The position numbers and the translations under genes were made by a program. A model generated the notes under the pieces. That model worked only from the letters and a program-made list of their open reading frames with translations, ran no database searches and was not told the origin of the DNA. 64,000 nucleotides of DNA from Rhizopus sp. PT2906 (taxonomy: Eukaryota > Mucoromycota > Mucoromycetes > Mucorales > Rhizopodaceae). Positions 1 to 8,903 of the stretch are shown here, piece after piece. The stretch's first letter is position 1; each line of letters begins with the position of its first letter. Location: positions 1-64,000 of the forward strand of contig JAMYHX010000038.1 of assembly GCA_025529335.1 (NCBI GenBank), read 5' to 3'.

Positions 1-260
1 GTTTGATGAGATAATCATTATAATAACTCGAGTATAATCTTACAGCAGAGCATACATTCTACTTTACATTCCTCTATTGCACCTGATAAGAATAACTTAT
101 AATAACACCTATAGTAGCTACTAGTATAACAATAACAACATAAGCATAAATAATGTCAGTGACGACAATAATATAAATAGCAGTCATAGATTCTCTCTCG
201 TTATAAAACGCTTACGCGTTTAATTTAACAACATTCAACTCTTCTTAATGAAGAATGTAA

Positions 261-1154
261 TTCGCATGTCGTCGACTTAATCGCTTTTTTACAATAACAA
301 AGCTGAATACAACAGTAACAACAGACTTCCCAGACCGCAAAAAGTCAGACATTTCATACCTCCCCACCACCAAGGCAATAGCAACTGTCAACCCACCTAT
401 ATTAGTGGAAATACAAAATTTAGTCGACGCAAAATTCATATATAGAGTAATTAGATATTGTCTAAATATTAAAGATAAATATAAGATATGCCCAATGGTT
501 ATCGTCATAGCAGTGAATGGATTTGAAACAAAAAAATATAGAGAAAAAAGCTTTATCAAGGAGAACAACTATTACACAACGACATGTGAACATTGGGCTG
601 AAACAATTAAAATTTATTCCCTTGATACCATTGAAGATGACATATTAAAAACACCTATGAACGAGTTTATCGCGCTTACGTATTTCCTTTGTTCTCAGCA
701 AAGATCAATTCTTACGTTAGAAGAATGGCTAGACTCAAATCTACAAAAAATCTATTATCTCGCCAATCAAACATTTAAGCGCTTCAACCAAAATATTGAA
801 GACCAAGCAGAAGTGGCATTGGATGTATGTGATAAGATTGAATTGCTATTAAGAAAAATATCTCAATCAAATAAGGAAAATGATAGAAGAAAGGTGGAAA
901 AGTACGTTGAAATTGGGATGGAATTCATTTCAAAGCGTCGAAAAACATTTGAACCAAAAGAGAATGAGGAATCGGTTACGCCCATTGAATCAATTGAAAG
1001 TGCTGACCTTTTCTTTGTAAAAAAAATTAAAAAAGATATAAAAAGAAAAATGAATTGGAAGGAATATTACAATGAGGGTAGAAAAAAAGAACTATTTGAC
1101 CGTTTTAATAATCATTTATCATTAAAAAATGCATTCAATGGGAATAGGTTGTAG
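261..1154 (+). CDS. PD-(D/E)XK nuclease-like protein, 5' end unresolved
   Basis: The frame is open from 261 to the stop at 1154. No ATG near the front makes a convincing start; the codon at 405 is GTG. The true start is therefore in an unseen upstream exon or the gene is a fragment. The reading contains DRKKSDISYL, then NPPILVEIQN, then a basic/aromatic helix with YRVIRYCLNIKDKYK. An acidic residue followed by an E-x-Q on a hydrophobic strand is the active-site layout of PD-(D/E)XK nucleases, including the Rpn/transposase-associated group. The tail is lysine-rich and probably helical. The nuclease assignment is inferred from the motif and strand order, without an alignment. It lies about 1.1 kb outside the big palindromic transposon, so it may be part of the same mobile neighbourhood. 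It could be an active host gene or a 5'-truncated relic. Confidence 0.5.
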   Translation, partial: FACRRLNRFFTITKLNTTVTTDFPDRKKSDISYLPTTKAIATVNPPILVEIQNLVDAKFIYRVIRYCLNIKDKYKICPMVIVIAVNGFETKKYREKSFIKENNYYTTTCEHWAETIKIYSLDTIEDDILKTPMNEFIALTYFLCSQQRSILTLEEWLDSNLQKIYYLANQTFKRFNQNIEDQAEVALDVCDKIELLLRKISQSNKENDRRKVEKYVEIGMEFISKRRKTFEPKENEESVTPIESIESADLFFVKKIKKDIKRKMNWKEYYNEGRKKELFDRFNNHLSLKNAFNGNRL

Positions 1155-2291
1155 GTGCATATCATCTCATTTGTCTTTCTACTATAAACAATAAAGCTTT
1201 GTTCTTTATATTATTATATTTGTTTAGTGTTGATAGTGTCGGTAGTGTCGATAATGTCGGATTAGTACTCCGACCTCTTTTAAAAAATATCCAATTTCTT
1301 TTTGCTGAGTTCTTCCTCTCACTTCAAATAAAACATTAAAACAGAGACTCATTGCCTCTTTGCTTTTATTCTTACACATTTTTGCAATTACTAACAACAA
1401 TAACAGCAAACTACAACTAACACATCAAGTTAATGGAAATAGCCACAATACAGGGCTCGATGTTTATAGCTACATTTTTCACAATTGCCTGTGCGATGAT
1501 TTAAGACCGTTTGTTGCGGATACTTAAGGATTATAGCAATAAACATAGAACAAGTCATGTTAAGTATAACCTGAGATTCAATGCATTAATCCCAATTCAG
1601 GGCTGTATAACCTTAATTAGATTTTATTATATTCAACTGCACACTTCTTTGGTACATAATACCTGATATAGCCAATAAGAACATATTACCTGCTACTGCG
1701 CACTGGATAAATAATATTTGCTTGACAACCGTTGCTAGGCTATGGTGTGATTTGATCCAGATCCAATTACATTGCTCAGGGTCATATGCAGTTGGCGTTG
1801 GACCCTAATTGCTATTGTTTTTCCCGTTTCGAAAATTTTTATATCTGATCCAGTAAGGCAGGTACATTTAATGATCCAATAGGGCCAGGAACAAACAGGA
1901 GGATACTTTAGGCGAATTGATCGTAATTACTACCTATGAATAAGGATTATTAATTGTTCCAGGATAACCAGGTTTAATCGTTGAAGAAAAAGTATAAATA
2001 GAGGACGTTTTTTCATGTCAATAAAGCATATCATATTTTTGTGATATCTTTTCTATAAAAGGATATACACGGTTCTAACAGTACTTCTTTTTTCTATTCT
2101 ACCCTACGTATTTTTCATTATCCTAAACACCATTAGTGTTGTATTTAGCACCGATGTTGAACTATAGATTATTCAAAGAGCCTATCATAATTTGTACATA
2201 AAAGAACCTGTAGACAGAGTGACATCACACTAATAACCTTTGCTACAATGTAGTGTATATTGCTACATTTATACACAAATCTATAGATTTA
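1155..2291. other. Non-coding stretch left of the transposon
   Basis: No supportable gene is seen. A short array of TAGTGTCGG-like repeats lies near 1230-1262. The 3' half holds a TATAAATAGAGG box (about 1996) and AATAAA (about 2020), discussed under the LTR candidate. Confidence 0.4.
1558..2080 (+). repeat. Candidate solo LTR (unconfirmed ends)
   Basis: The segment begins TGTTA and ends TAACA, the short inverted termini usual for fungal LTRs. It carries a TATAAATAGAGG promoter-like box followed within 40 bp by AATAAA, the order expected of a U3-R-U5 unit. No matching target-site duplication was found: the flanks read AGTCA and GTACT. The boundaries, and the call itself, are therefore tentative. 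Confidence 0.22.
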
Positions 2292-2326
2292 TACACTCTT
2301 TCCAGAAAGTAAATTCACCAATGCTG

Positions 2327-2444
2327 AGAACAAAATTCATGTTGCACGAAAACTAAATTCGCGCTGATGGAAAATCAATTCGCCTGATGGCAAGAACAAA
2401 ACTTCGTGTTGTACGAAATGTAAATTCGTCTTTGCTGGCAAATC
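2327..2444 (+). repeat. Two subterminal direct repeats in the transposon end
   Basis: Two copies of a roughly 50-bp unit with period 66 bp start with AGAACAAAA at 2327 and 2393. Each contains GTTG(C/T)ACGAAA and TAAATTCG, and each ends near AAATCA. The mirrored pair is in the right arm near 8419-8536. Paired subterminal repeats inside terminal inverted repeats often serve as transposase binding sites; that role is inferred. Confidence 0.6.
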
Positions 2445-2463
2445 AGATGTTCTGCTGCCAAGA

Positions 2464-3876
2464 ATGTTCTGTAGTGCAACAAGTCTTGGTATCTTTGGAT
2501 ATATAAGAGCATACCAAATGCTCGTCTCCCGTTTTGTTTCTTTTTCACAATTGCACCAGAAATCGCACATTATGAACATTCAATTCTTATTTGAAAATGG
2601 GAAAGGCTCTGTCGTCGACGAGTATGGCCGACCTGAACCAATGGACTATATTGTTGATGAGGAACAGTTTCGTCTTGAAACATTGACCTCGCATACACAA
2701 TACTTAGCTCAACTGCCTCTGGAGGGCGAGAAAGAAGTAGAGGCAATGCAGATAGAGAAGGGAGCAAGTCCTAATAGTGATGTTATTATGAGGGAGACAT
2801 CAGTGAAGCGAAATTATACACGCTATTCTGATCAGGACAAAGTGAGGTTCTTCAAGCTGTTGTTTGAGAAATGTCTGAGCGCGGCCGCTGCTGCAAAACA
2901 ACTGGGGATTCATGTTCGTACAGCACAAAACTGGGCCAAACAGTACGAAAGGGATCCTGATAGTATCTTTCAGAAACGGAGAAAGACTGGTCGTCCACGT
3001 ATTCTCCATGAGGATCACAAAACCGTTATTCTCGAGTGCATTGATGAGAATCCTTCAGTCGTCCTAGACGAAGTAATGAAGAAGTTAAAGCAAATATTCA
3101 CAGAATTAAGAGTATCTAAAAGTACTTTGTTTGATTTTGTAAAAGAACATTGCAATTTGTCTCTCAAAAAAGCTCGGTTTCAACCCATAGACCGGAACAG
3201 CGAGGAAAAGATTCAAGAGCGCTTGTATTGGATTCGTAAGTGGGAAAATACAGACATGGACTTTACTAGAAACTGTGTCTTTCTTGACGAATCTGCTTTC
3301 CATATTAATTTGAAACGTAGTATGGCATGGTCAAAGAAAGGTACACCGGCAGTGGTCACAGTTCCCAAAACACGAGCAACAACAACAACCATTTTAGGCG
3401 CGATTTCTGCTGAAGGTCTAATCAAATGCAGTCTTAGACTTCCCCAGCCACCATCCAATAAAAAGAGAAAACGGGGAGATGGTGTTGGGCATATGAGTAA
3501 AGGAACAGTTACTGGACACTATGTCAGCTTTCTTAAAGCCACAATGGATGAAATGGACCAGTATCCGCACATGAAAGGTCACTACCTCGTGATGGATAAT
3601 GCTCCAATCCATACATCGGCTGATATAGCTAAATATATAGAATCTCGTGGTTACTGCTGTATCTATTTGCCGTCCTATTCTCCTGAGCTCAATCCAATTG
3701 AGCAGTTTTGGTCAGTGGTCAAAAGTAAAGTGAAACGCAACAAGTTTCTTGAGAAGGAAACGCTGATGACCCGGATCAGTGAGGCTTCTAATAGCCTGAA
3801 ACTGAACGATTTTAAAGGCTTTGTTTGGCATTCAGATAAATGCTTGGACAAATGCCGTAATAAGCAGAATCTCTGA
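2464..3876 (+). CDS. Tc1/mariner (IS630-like) DD34E transposase, left copy
   Basis: Encodes a cut-and-paste transposase of up to 470 aa. The ATG at 2572 (residue 37) is an alternative start just before MNIQFLFENGK. Residues about 115-170 form a helix-turn-helix with LGIHVRTAQNWAKQY followed by a GRPR hook, the DNA-binding region typical of the superfamily. The catalytic triad is visible: D275 in VFLDESAFH, D378 in LVMDNAPIH and E413 in LNPIEQFW, with 34 residues between the last two (DD34E). The WSKKG and LPSYSPELNP motifs are intact. There is no frameshift or stop, so the protein could be active. It reads inward from the left terminus and converges with the cargo gene. An identical copy is encoded in the right arm. 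Confidence 0.93.
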   Translation: MFCSATSLGIFGYIRAYQMLVSRFVSFSQLHQKSHIMNIQFLFENGKGSVVDEYGRPEPMDYIVDEEQFRLETLTSHTQYLAQLPLEGEKEVEAMQIEKGASPNSDVIMRETSVKRNYTRYSDQDKVRFFKLLFEKCLSAAAAAKQLGIHVRTAQNWAKQYERDPDSIFQKRRKTGRPRILHEDHKTVILECIDENPSVVLDEVMKKLKQIFTELRVSKSTLFDFVKEHCNLSLKKARFQPIDRNSEEKIQERLYWIRKWENTDMDFTRNCVFLDESAFHINLKRSMAWSKKGTPAVVTVPKTRATTTTILGAISAEGLIKCSLRLPQPPSNKKRKRGDGVGHMSKGTVTGHYVSFLKATMDEMDQYPHMKGHYLVMDNAPIHTSADIAKYIESRGYCCIYLPSYSPELNPIEQFWSVVKSKVKRNKFLEKETLMTRISEASNSLKLNDFKGFVWHSDKCLDKCRNKQNL

Positions 3877-4160
3877 AAAAAACTTGCAAAGTAATTTTTT
3901 TGACATGGGAATGGTGACATTCATATCAATAACATCAGCAATAGCGAATGATGACCTTCATTATTTATTTATTTATTTTTTAGCACTCGTTGGTAAGACC
4001 TGTGTGTTTGCTCTCGAATCAAACGCAATTCACTGCATTTTCGATGGTACCACCTTTCTTTTTCTTCTAACAGATACACATTGACCCGAATTCTGATCAT
4101 GATTTCGCCCCACCACTATAATTGGTACATTTATTGTTTAAAAATACGGTAATGTCTTCA
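3877..4160. other. Spacer between convergent transposase and cargo gene
   Basis: AT-rich spacer with a run of TTTA repeats near 3960-3980, shared by both arms. It likely contains the two 3' untranslated regions and poly(A) signals; an AATAAA lies on the minus strand near 3980 and another on the plus strand of the mirrored copy. No gene is seen. Confidence 0.4.
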
Positions 4161-5900
4161 CTACTCAAAACGCAGTGCACAAAAGCGACGCCGGTCCTTG
4201 GTGGAATCAATCAAAGAGTAGGTTGCAGGGTGAGTGGGACGACGCTTCGTTTCCCAAAATTCTTCATCCTGCAAAGGGCGACACAACCGCCAAAAGGCTT
4301 CCGTCACCATTAACAGAGTACGTATGTTCTTCAAATTGACAAATGATGCCAATTCTTCCAAGGAGCGTGGAAATGTGAGCTGGCCAATTTCTTGCATAAG
4401 ATACATTCCATCATGACGCAGGCGTGTCAAGAAAAAAGTGATGTTATATCCATTGATTTGGAAAGTCATCGCGGCTTGCAGTTTGTTAACATCAACAGTA
4501 TCCTTGGCAAAAATTGCTAAACGTAGGAGATCGTGGCATAGAGCATGGTTATCGGTCGAGGGGCGCGCCAACTTCACTTCGCCAAACCCAAGGCTTGGTC
4601 CAAAATCACGCTGGCATAACTTAGAAATAGTGGCATCAGGGCGCATCTCTCCAGTTTCATCAGATGTGACATTTGACCATCGCAACAAGACGTTTTTGTC
4701 AGGATCGGAAAGCAACGCGGATAGAATGGGATCAAAATACATTGTAAAGAGCTCACATTCGCCAATGTGTTTCTTGGTCTTGATAGCCATCTGAGGCAGT
4801 TTTCGCATTCTATTAGAAGGATATTTAGTTCGCAACAATAGTAAAGTACACTGAGTATTTTTCATCAGTACCACTATCATCATACTTTCCATAGTAGCTT
4901 ACCCAGTCATGATGCCCCGCACCAAAGAACGTCCAAAAGAGTTCAAGTTCTTCCCAAGCATCAAGAGATCTAATTCGGCATCATCTTTTGATTGCATATT
5001 TGATTCTACGTTGTTGATTATACGAGCTAGCTTCATACACGCATCATCAGCCATATCCAAGTTGAAGTCCATTATTTCCGATAATAGTTCCTTGGTCAGT
5101 TCAGAAATAACGTCTTCGGTAAAAACATTCATACATAACGGACTGTGTTGACCAGGGCATAAAAGTAGGATATTGGACAGGGCTAAAATCTCGTGTATGG
5201 ATGATTCGATAAGGAACAAATTGTTGCCAGACATTCGATTAACAGCTTGTCGGAACCTTGTGAATAATTCTGCCACATCCACGTCCTTGAAAATCCATGG
5301 CGTAAGTGGGGACATATTTTCCATGTCTTCTGCTAAAGGATCAGCAGCTACTTCAGTCGTGGCAGTGTCAGCTTCTGTTTCGGATGCAACATCGGTTGTC
5401 CTTATGGTAACGTTTGCTGTGGAGCTGATGGTATCTGATGATATGGCCGTTGTGGGAGTGGGTGTCATGGCAACTGTTGTGGTGATGGTAGAAGAAAGCG
5501 TTCTTGTTTCTCTTTGAACGACGTCATGGATGTATTCAGCACAGTCGGTATGGGCGTCGAGTTGGGTCCTTGTTCGCGATCTTTCTAACCAATACAACTT
5601 AAATGCTTCAGATTTCCTAAATAGATTGAACTCTGACTGCAATCGTTCTTGATTCTCTGCAACATGGCGACTGTTGATAATCGAGGTGTATCGGGCGACT
5701 GCGTATTGTCTGTCCAATAAACCGAATTCATCTGCGAAAGATTTCAACGTGAGAGTATCTCTGTTGTTAATGCACCACTGAATATCTGCAGCCATAACAC
5801 GCTGCTTCTTTTTTGGTGGGTCGTTTGCGGACGAAGAAGTTGCAAATTGCTTAGATTTATTCATTAACAAACAGGTGGGTGTGAAAAAGCAAAGAATCAA
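4161..5900 (-). CDS. Transposon cargo protein with PD-(D/E)XK-like signature
   Basis: A two-exon gene on the minus strand. Exon 1 runs 5900-4903 (a second start, MNKSKQF, at 5864 is more likely than the first ATG). A 93-nt intron 4902-4810 has a GTAAGC donor and a TAATAG acceptor, and exon 2 is 4809-4161. Joining at phase 2 turns two open frames into one protein of about 545 aa. The N-terminal part has a KKKQR basic stretch, a helical region and a long Ser/Thr-rich linker. The C-terminal part contains RPDATISKL and, 16 or so residues on, GFGEVKLA. This spacing fits the D and E-x-K of PD-(D/E)XK nuclease folds. Further on are CHDLLRLAIFAKD and a leucine-rich helical tail. I do not recognise a named family, and nuclease activity is inference. 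Its last 81 codons are duplicated in the right arm. The gene is intact despite its position between transposase copies. Confidence 0.72.
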
Positions 5901-6459
5901 AAGAAAAGGGCTTTGTGGACTTCAAAAAATAACCTTTCTTCCCTTTTTCTACCGCTCACCTAACAGTGCCTCTCATGAGCACTGCACATGAGCTGACTCG
6001 AATTCTTATTGGGCAACCACTTGATTTTTTTTCCGATCACATTCTATCCTTGTTTTTTTTTTTTTTTTTTTGCTTCTTTCATCTTTTTTTGAACGATTGG
6101 TTTGAGCAACTTGAGAGATGCTTGGGATTAGTACGTTATATCTTTTATTTAAAAGTCATAACTGAACGCCCTTGAGACTGTCCCTATGATGGAAAACTTT
6201 CAACAGTTGAAAATCTTGGAAACAGGTTCTCTCATGTATCTGGAATGCTTGGGATTAGTACGTTATGTCTTTTATTTAAAAGTCATAACTGAACGCCCTT
6301 GAGACTGTCCCTATGATGGAAAACTTTCAACAGTTGGAAATCTTGGAAACAGGTTTCCAGATGGCCCAAATCATATACACGCGAACAGTAAGATGTATTT
6401 TCTCATTTTCTTTATCAATAGGATTTTTTCATGTAATTATTATTGGAGTACAGCCACAC
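5901..6459. other. Central asymmetric spacer of the transposon
   Basis: Contains the presumed cargo promoter on the minus strand (just right of 5900), a poly-T run at about 6053-6071 and the 127-bp-period tandem duplication. No independent gene is seen. A short frame from 6313 joins unrelated sequence to the truncated cargo 3' end. Confidence 0.5.
6118..6355 (+). repeat. Tandem duplication, 111-bp units, period 127 bp
   Basis: Units 6118-6228 and 6245-6355 both start ATGCTTGGGATTAGTACGTT and end AAACAGGTT, with about two A/G differences. The duplication is in the asymmetric centre of the palindromic element, so it is not shared with the arms. Confidence 0.85.
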
Positions 6460-6702
6460 TATCTTATGCAAGAAATTGGCCAGCTCACATTTCCACGCTC
6501 CTTGGAAGAATTGGCATCATTTGTCAATTTGAAGAACATACGTACTCTGTTAATGGTGACGGAAGCCTTTTGGCGGTTGTGTCGCCCTTTGCAGGATGAA
6601 GAATTTTGGGAAACGAAGCGTCGTCCCACTCACCCTGCAACCTACTCTTTGATTGATTCCACCAAGGACCGGCGTCGCTTTTGTGCACTGCGTTTTGAGT
6701 AG
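6460..6702 (+). pseudogene. 3' fragment of the cargo gene in the right arm
   Basis: The last 81 codons of the cargo gene (from YLMQEIGQLTFPRSLEEL to the C-terminal CALRFE and stop) are repeated here in the opposite orientation. Upstream of 6460 the sequence is unrelated, although a chance frame from an ATG at 6313 reads through the junction for 129 codons. It shows that the copied block was defined by physical position, not gene boundaries. Confidence 0.85.
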
Positions 6703-6986
6703 TGAAGACATTACCGTATTTTTAAACAATAAATGTACCAATTATAGTGGTGGGGCGAAATCATGATCAGAATTCGGGTCAATGTGTATCTGTTAGAAGA
6801 AAAAGAAAGGTGGTACCATCGAAAATGCAGTGAATTGCGTTTGATTCGAGAGCAAACACACAGGTCTTACCAACGAGTGCTAAAAAATAAATAAATAAAT
6901 AATGAAGGTCATCATTCGCTATTGCTGATGTTATTGATATGAATGTCACCATTCCCATGTCAAAAAAATTACTTTGCAAGTTTTTT

Positions 6987-8399
6987 TCAGAGATTCTGCT
7001 TATTACGGCATTTGTCCAAGCATTTATCTGAATGCCAAACAAAGCCTTTAAAATCGTTCAGTTTCAGGCTATTAGAAGCCTCACTGATCCGGGTCATCAG
7101 CGTTTCCTTCTCAAGAAACTTGTTGCGTTTCACTTTACTTTTGACCACTGACCAAAACTGCTCAATTGGATTGAGCTCAGGAGAATAGGACGGCAAATAG
7201 ATACAGCAGTAACCACGAGATTCTATATATTTAGCTATATCAGCCGATGTATGGATTGGAGCATTATCCATCACGAGGTAGTGACCTTTCATGTGCGGAT
7301 ACTGGTCCATTTCATCCATTGTGGCTTTAAGAAAGCTGACATAGTGTCCAGTAACTGTTCCTTTACTCATATGCCCAACACCATCTCCCCGTTTTCTCTT
7401 TTTATTGGATGGTGGCTGGGGAAGTCTAAGACTGCATTTGATTAGACCTTCAGCAGAAATCGCGCCTAAAATGGTTGTTGTTGTTGCTCGTGTTTTGGGA
7501 ACTGTGACCACTGCCGGTGTACCTTTCTTTGACCATGCCATACTACGTTTCAAATTAATATGGAAAGCAGATTCGTCAAGAAAGACACAGTTTCTAGTAA
7601 AGTCCATGTCTGTATTTTCCCACTTACGAATCCAATACAAGCGCTCTTGAATCTTTTCCTCGCTGTTCCGGTCTATGGGTTGAAACCGAGCTTTTTTGAG
7701 AGACAAATTGCAATGTTCTTTTACAAAATCAAACAAAGTACTTTTAGATACTCTTAATTCTGTGAATATTTGCTTTAACTTCTTCATTACTTCGTCTAGG
7801 ACGACTGAAGGATTCTCATCAATGCACTCGAGAATAACGGTTTTGTGATCCTCATGGAGAATACGTGGACGACCAGTCTTTCTCCGTTTCTGAAAGATAC
7901 TATCAGGATCCCTTTCGTACTGTTTGGCCCAGTTTTGTGCTGTACGAACATGAATCCCCAGTTGTTTTGCAGCAGCGGCCGCGCTCAGACATTTCTCAAA
8001 CAACAGCTTGAAGAACCTCACTTTGTCCTGATCAGAATAGCGTGTATAATTTCGCTTCACTGATGTCTCCCTCATAATAACATCACTATTAGGACTTGCT
8101 CCCTTCTCTATCTGCATTGCCTCTACTTCTTTCTCGCCCTCCAGAGGCAGTTGAGCTAAGTATTGTGTATGCGAGGTCAATGTTTCAAGACGAAACTGTT
8201 CCTCATCAACAATATAGTCCATTGGTTCAGGTCGGCCATACTCGTCGACGACAGAGCCTTTCCCATTTTCAAATAAGAATTGAATGTTCATAATGTGCGA
8301 TTTCTGGTGCAATTGTGAAAAAGAAACAAAACGGGAGACGAGCATTTGGTATGCTCTTATATATCCAAAGATACCAAGACTTGTTGCACTACAGAACAT
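6987..8399 (-). CDS. Tc1/mariner (IS630-like) DD34E transposase, right copy
   Basis: Identical in length and sequence (470 aa) to the transposase at 2464-3876, read from the opposite strand toward the element centre. The HTH and D-D-E residues are the same and intact. It begins about 170 bp inside the right terminus. With two intact sources, either copy could mobilise the whole unit, each arm, or related non-autonomous elements. Confidence 0.93.
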   Translation of the reverse strand: MFCSATSLGIFGYIRAYQMLVSRFVSFSQLHQKSHIMNIQFLFENGKGSVVDEYGRPEPMDYIVDEEQFRLETLTSHTQYLAQLPLEGEKEVEAMQIEKGASPNSDVIMRETSVKRNYTRYSDQDKVRFFKLLFEKCLSAAAAAKQLGIHVRTAQNWAKQYERDPDSIFQKRRKTGRPRILHEDHKTVILECIDENPSVVLDEVMKKLKQIFTELRVSKSTLFDFVKEHCNLSLKKARFQPIDRNSEEKIQERLYWIRKWENTDMDFTRNCVFLDESAFHINLKRSMAWSKKGTPAVVTVPKTRATTTTILGAISAEGLIKCSLRLPQPPSNKKRKRGDGVGHMSKGTVTGHYVSFLKATMDEMDQYPHMKGHYLVMDNAPIHTSADIAKYIESRGYCCIYLPSYSPELNPIEQFWSVVKSKVKRNKFLEKETLMTRISEASNSLKLNDFKGFVWHSDKCLDKCRNKQNL

Positions 8400-8609
8400 T
8401 CTTGGCAGCAGAACATCTGATTTGCCAGCAAAGACGAATTTACATTTCGTACAACACGAAGTTTTGTTCTTGCCATCAGGCGAATTGATTTTCCATCAGC
8501 GCGAATTTAGTTTTCGTGCAACATGAATTTTGTTCTCAGCATTGGTGAATTTACTTTCTGGAAAGAGTGTACAAATTTCGTTCTTTGACTGTTATTTTCA
8601 ATCTCGTGA

Positions 8610-8903
8610 TCATAAAGTGGACTTAGGAAAAAAGAATTTTTTTATCTCTTTCTTACAAATATAGTTAGATCCTCCAAGTAGCTTGGAATCTTCTTTCTCC
8701 AGCTCGTACATGACATAAAGTCCGGTTATTGGCAGAACCAAGACATAGAATGTGGCCGTTCTACCAACAACCTGGACCCCCAGCACACCTTCCATGTTCT
8801 GGGCATCGAGAGCATTCTTGCAGAATATACCCACGCGAAGTAGTTCTCGACAAACCGAATAGTATCCTAAAATACTTGTTTTACTTGTAGGGAAACACCA
8901 CAT
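8610..8903 (-). pseudogene. Relic of the same family as the transposon cargo protein
   Basis: A minus-strand frame of 97 codons reads CRELLRVGIFCKNALDAQN followed by a region ending TGLYVMYELE. The intact cargo protein has CHDLLRLAIFAKDTVDVNK and, at the same distance, DGMYLMQEIG. The shared C..(D/E)LLR..IF.K...D pattern and spacing indicate a diverged homologue. The PD and GEVK part is missing upstream, so it is a fragment or one exon of a decayed gene. It starts only about 40 bp beyond the transposon's right TA. Confidence 0.55.

Larger units (their letters stand above)
2292..4403 (+). repeat. Left 2.1-kb inverted arm
   Basis: Reverse complement of 6460-8571. The arm contains the terminal repeat, two subterminal repeats, the complete transposase frame and the last 81 codons of the cargo gene. 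The encoded proteins, and all antisense frames checked, are identical between arms, so the duplication is recent or maintained by gene conversion. Identity ends precisely after the bases CTTGCATAAGATA at 4391-4403. Confidence 0.92.
2294..8569. mobile_element. Palindromic Tc1/mariner (IS630-like) DNA transposon with cargo gene
   Basis: The element is flanked by TA on both sides (2292-2293 and 8570-8571), the target duplication of the Tc1/mariner superfamily. Both ends read CACTCTTTCCAGAAAGT going inward. From the TA inward the two ends are inverted copies for 2,112 bp, so positions x and 10863-x pair; identity stops at 4403/6460. Each arm encodes the same 470-aa DD34E transposase. The asymmetric 2,056-bp centre (4404-6459) contains most of a cargo gene on the minus strand, its promoter side and a tandem duplication. 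The layout may be a composite of two inverted copies or a fold-back product of abortive repair. No conventional inner terminal repeat was seen, which argues against two complete tail-to-tail elements. Confidence 0.88.
6460..8571 (-). repeat. Right 2.1-kb inverted arm
   Basis: Mirror copy of the left arm. Its inner edge at 6460 cuts the cargo gene in mid-frame, so this arm keeps only the 3' end of that gene. The outer edge ends at TA, and the base beyond (8572, C) no longer pairs with the left flank (2291, A). Confidence 0.92.

Noticed and set aside
4084..4160. Inner terminal repeat that would make the arms two complete elements
   Set aside because: No CTTTCTGGAAAGAG-like end adjacent to TA was found between the transposase and the arm boundary.
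6313..6702. 129-codon ORF at the inner edge of the right arm
   Set aside because: A chance fusion of unrelated sequence with the truncated cargo 3' end; no start context or splice support.
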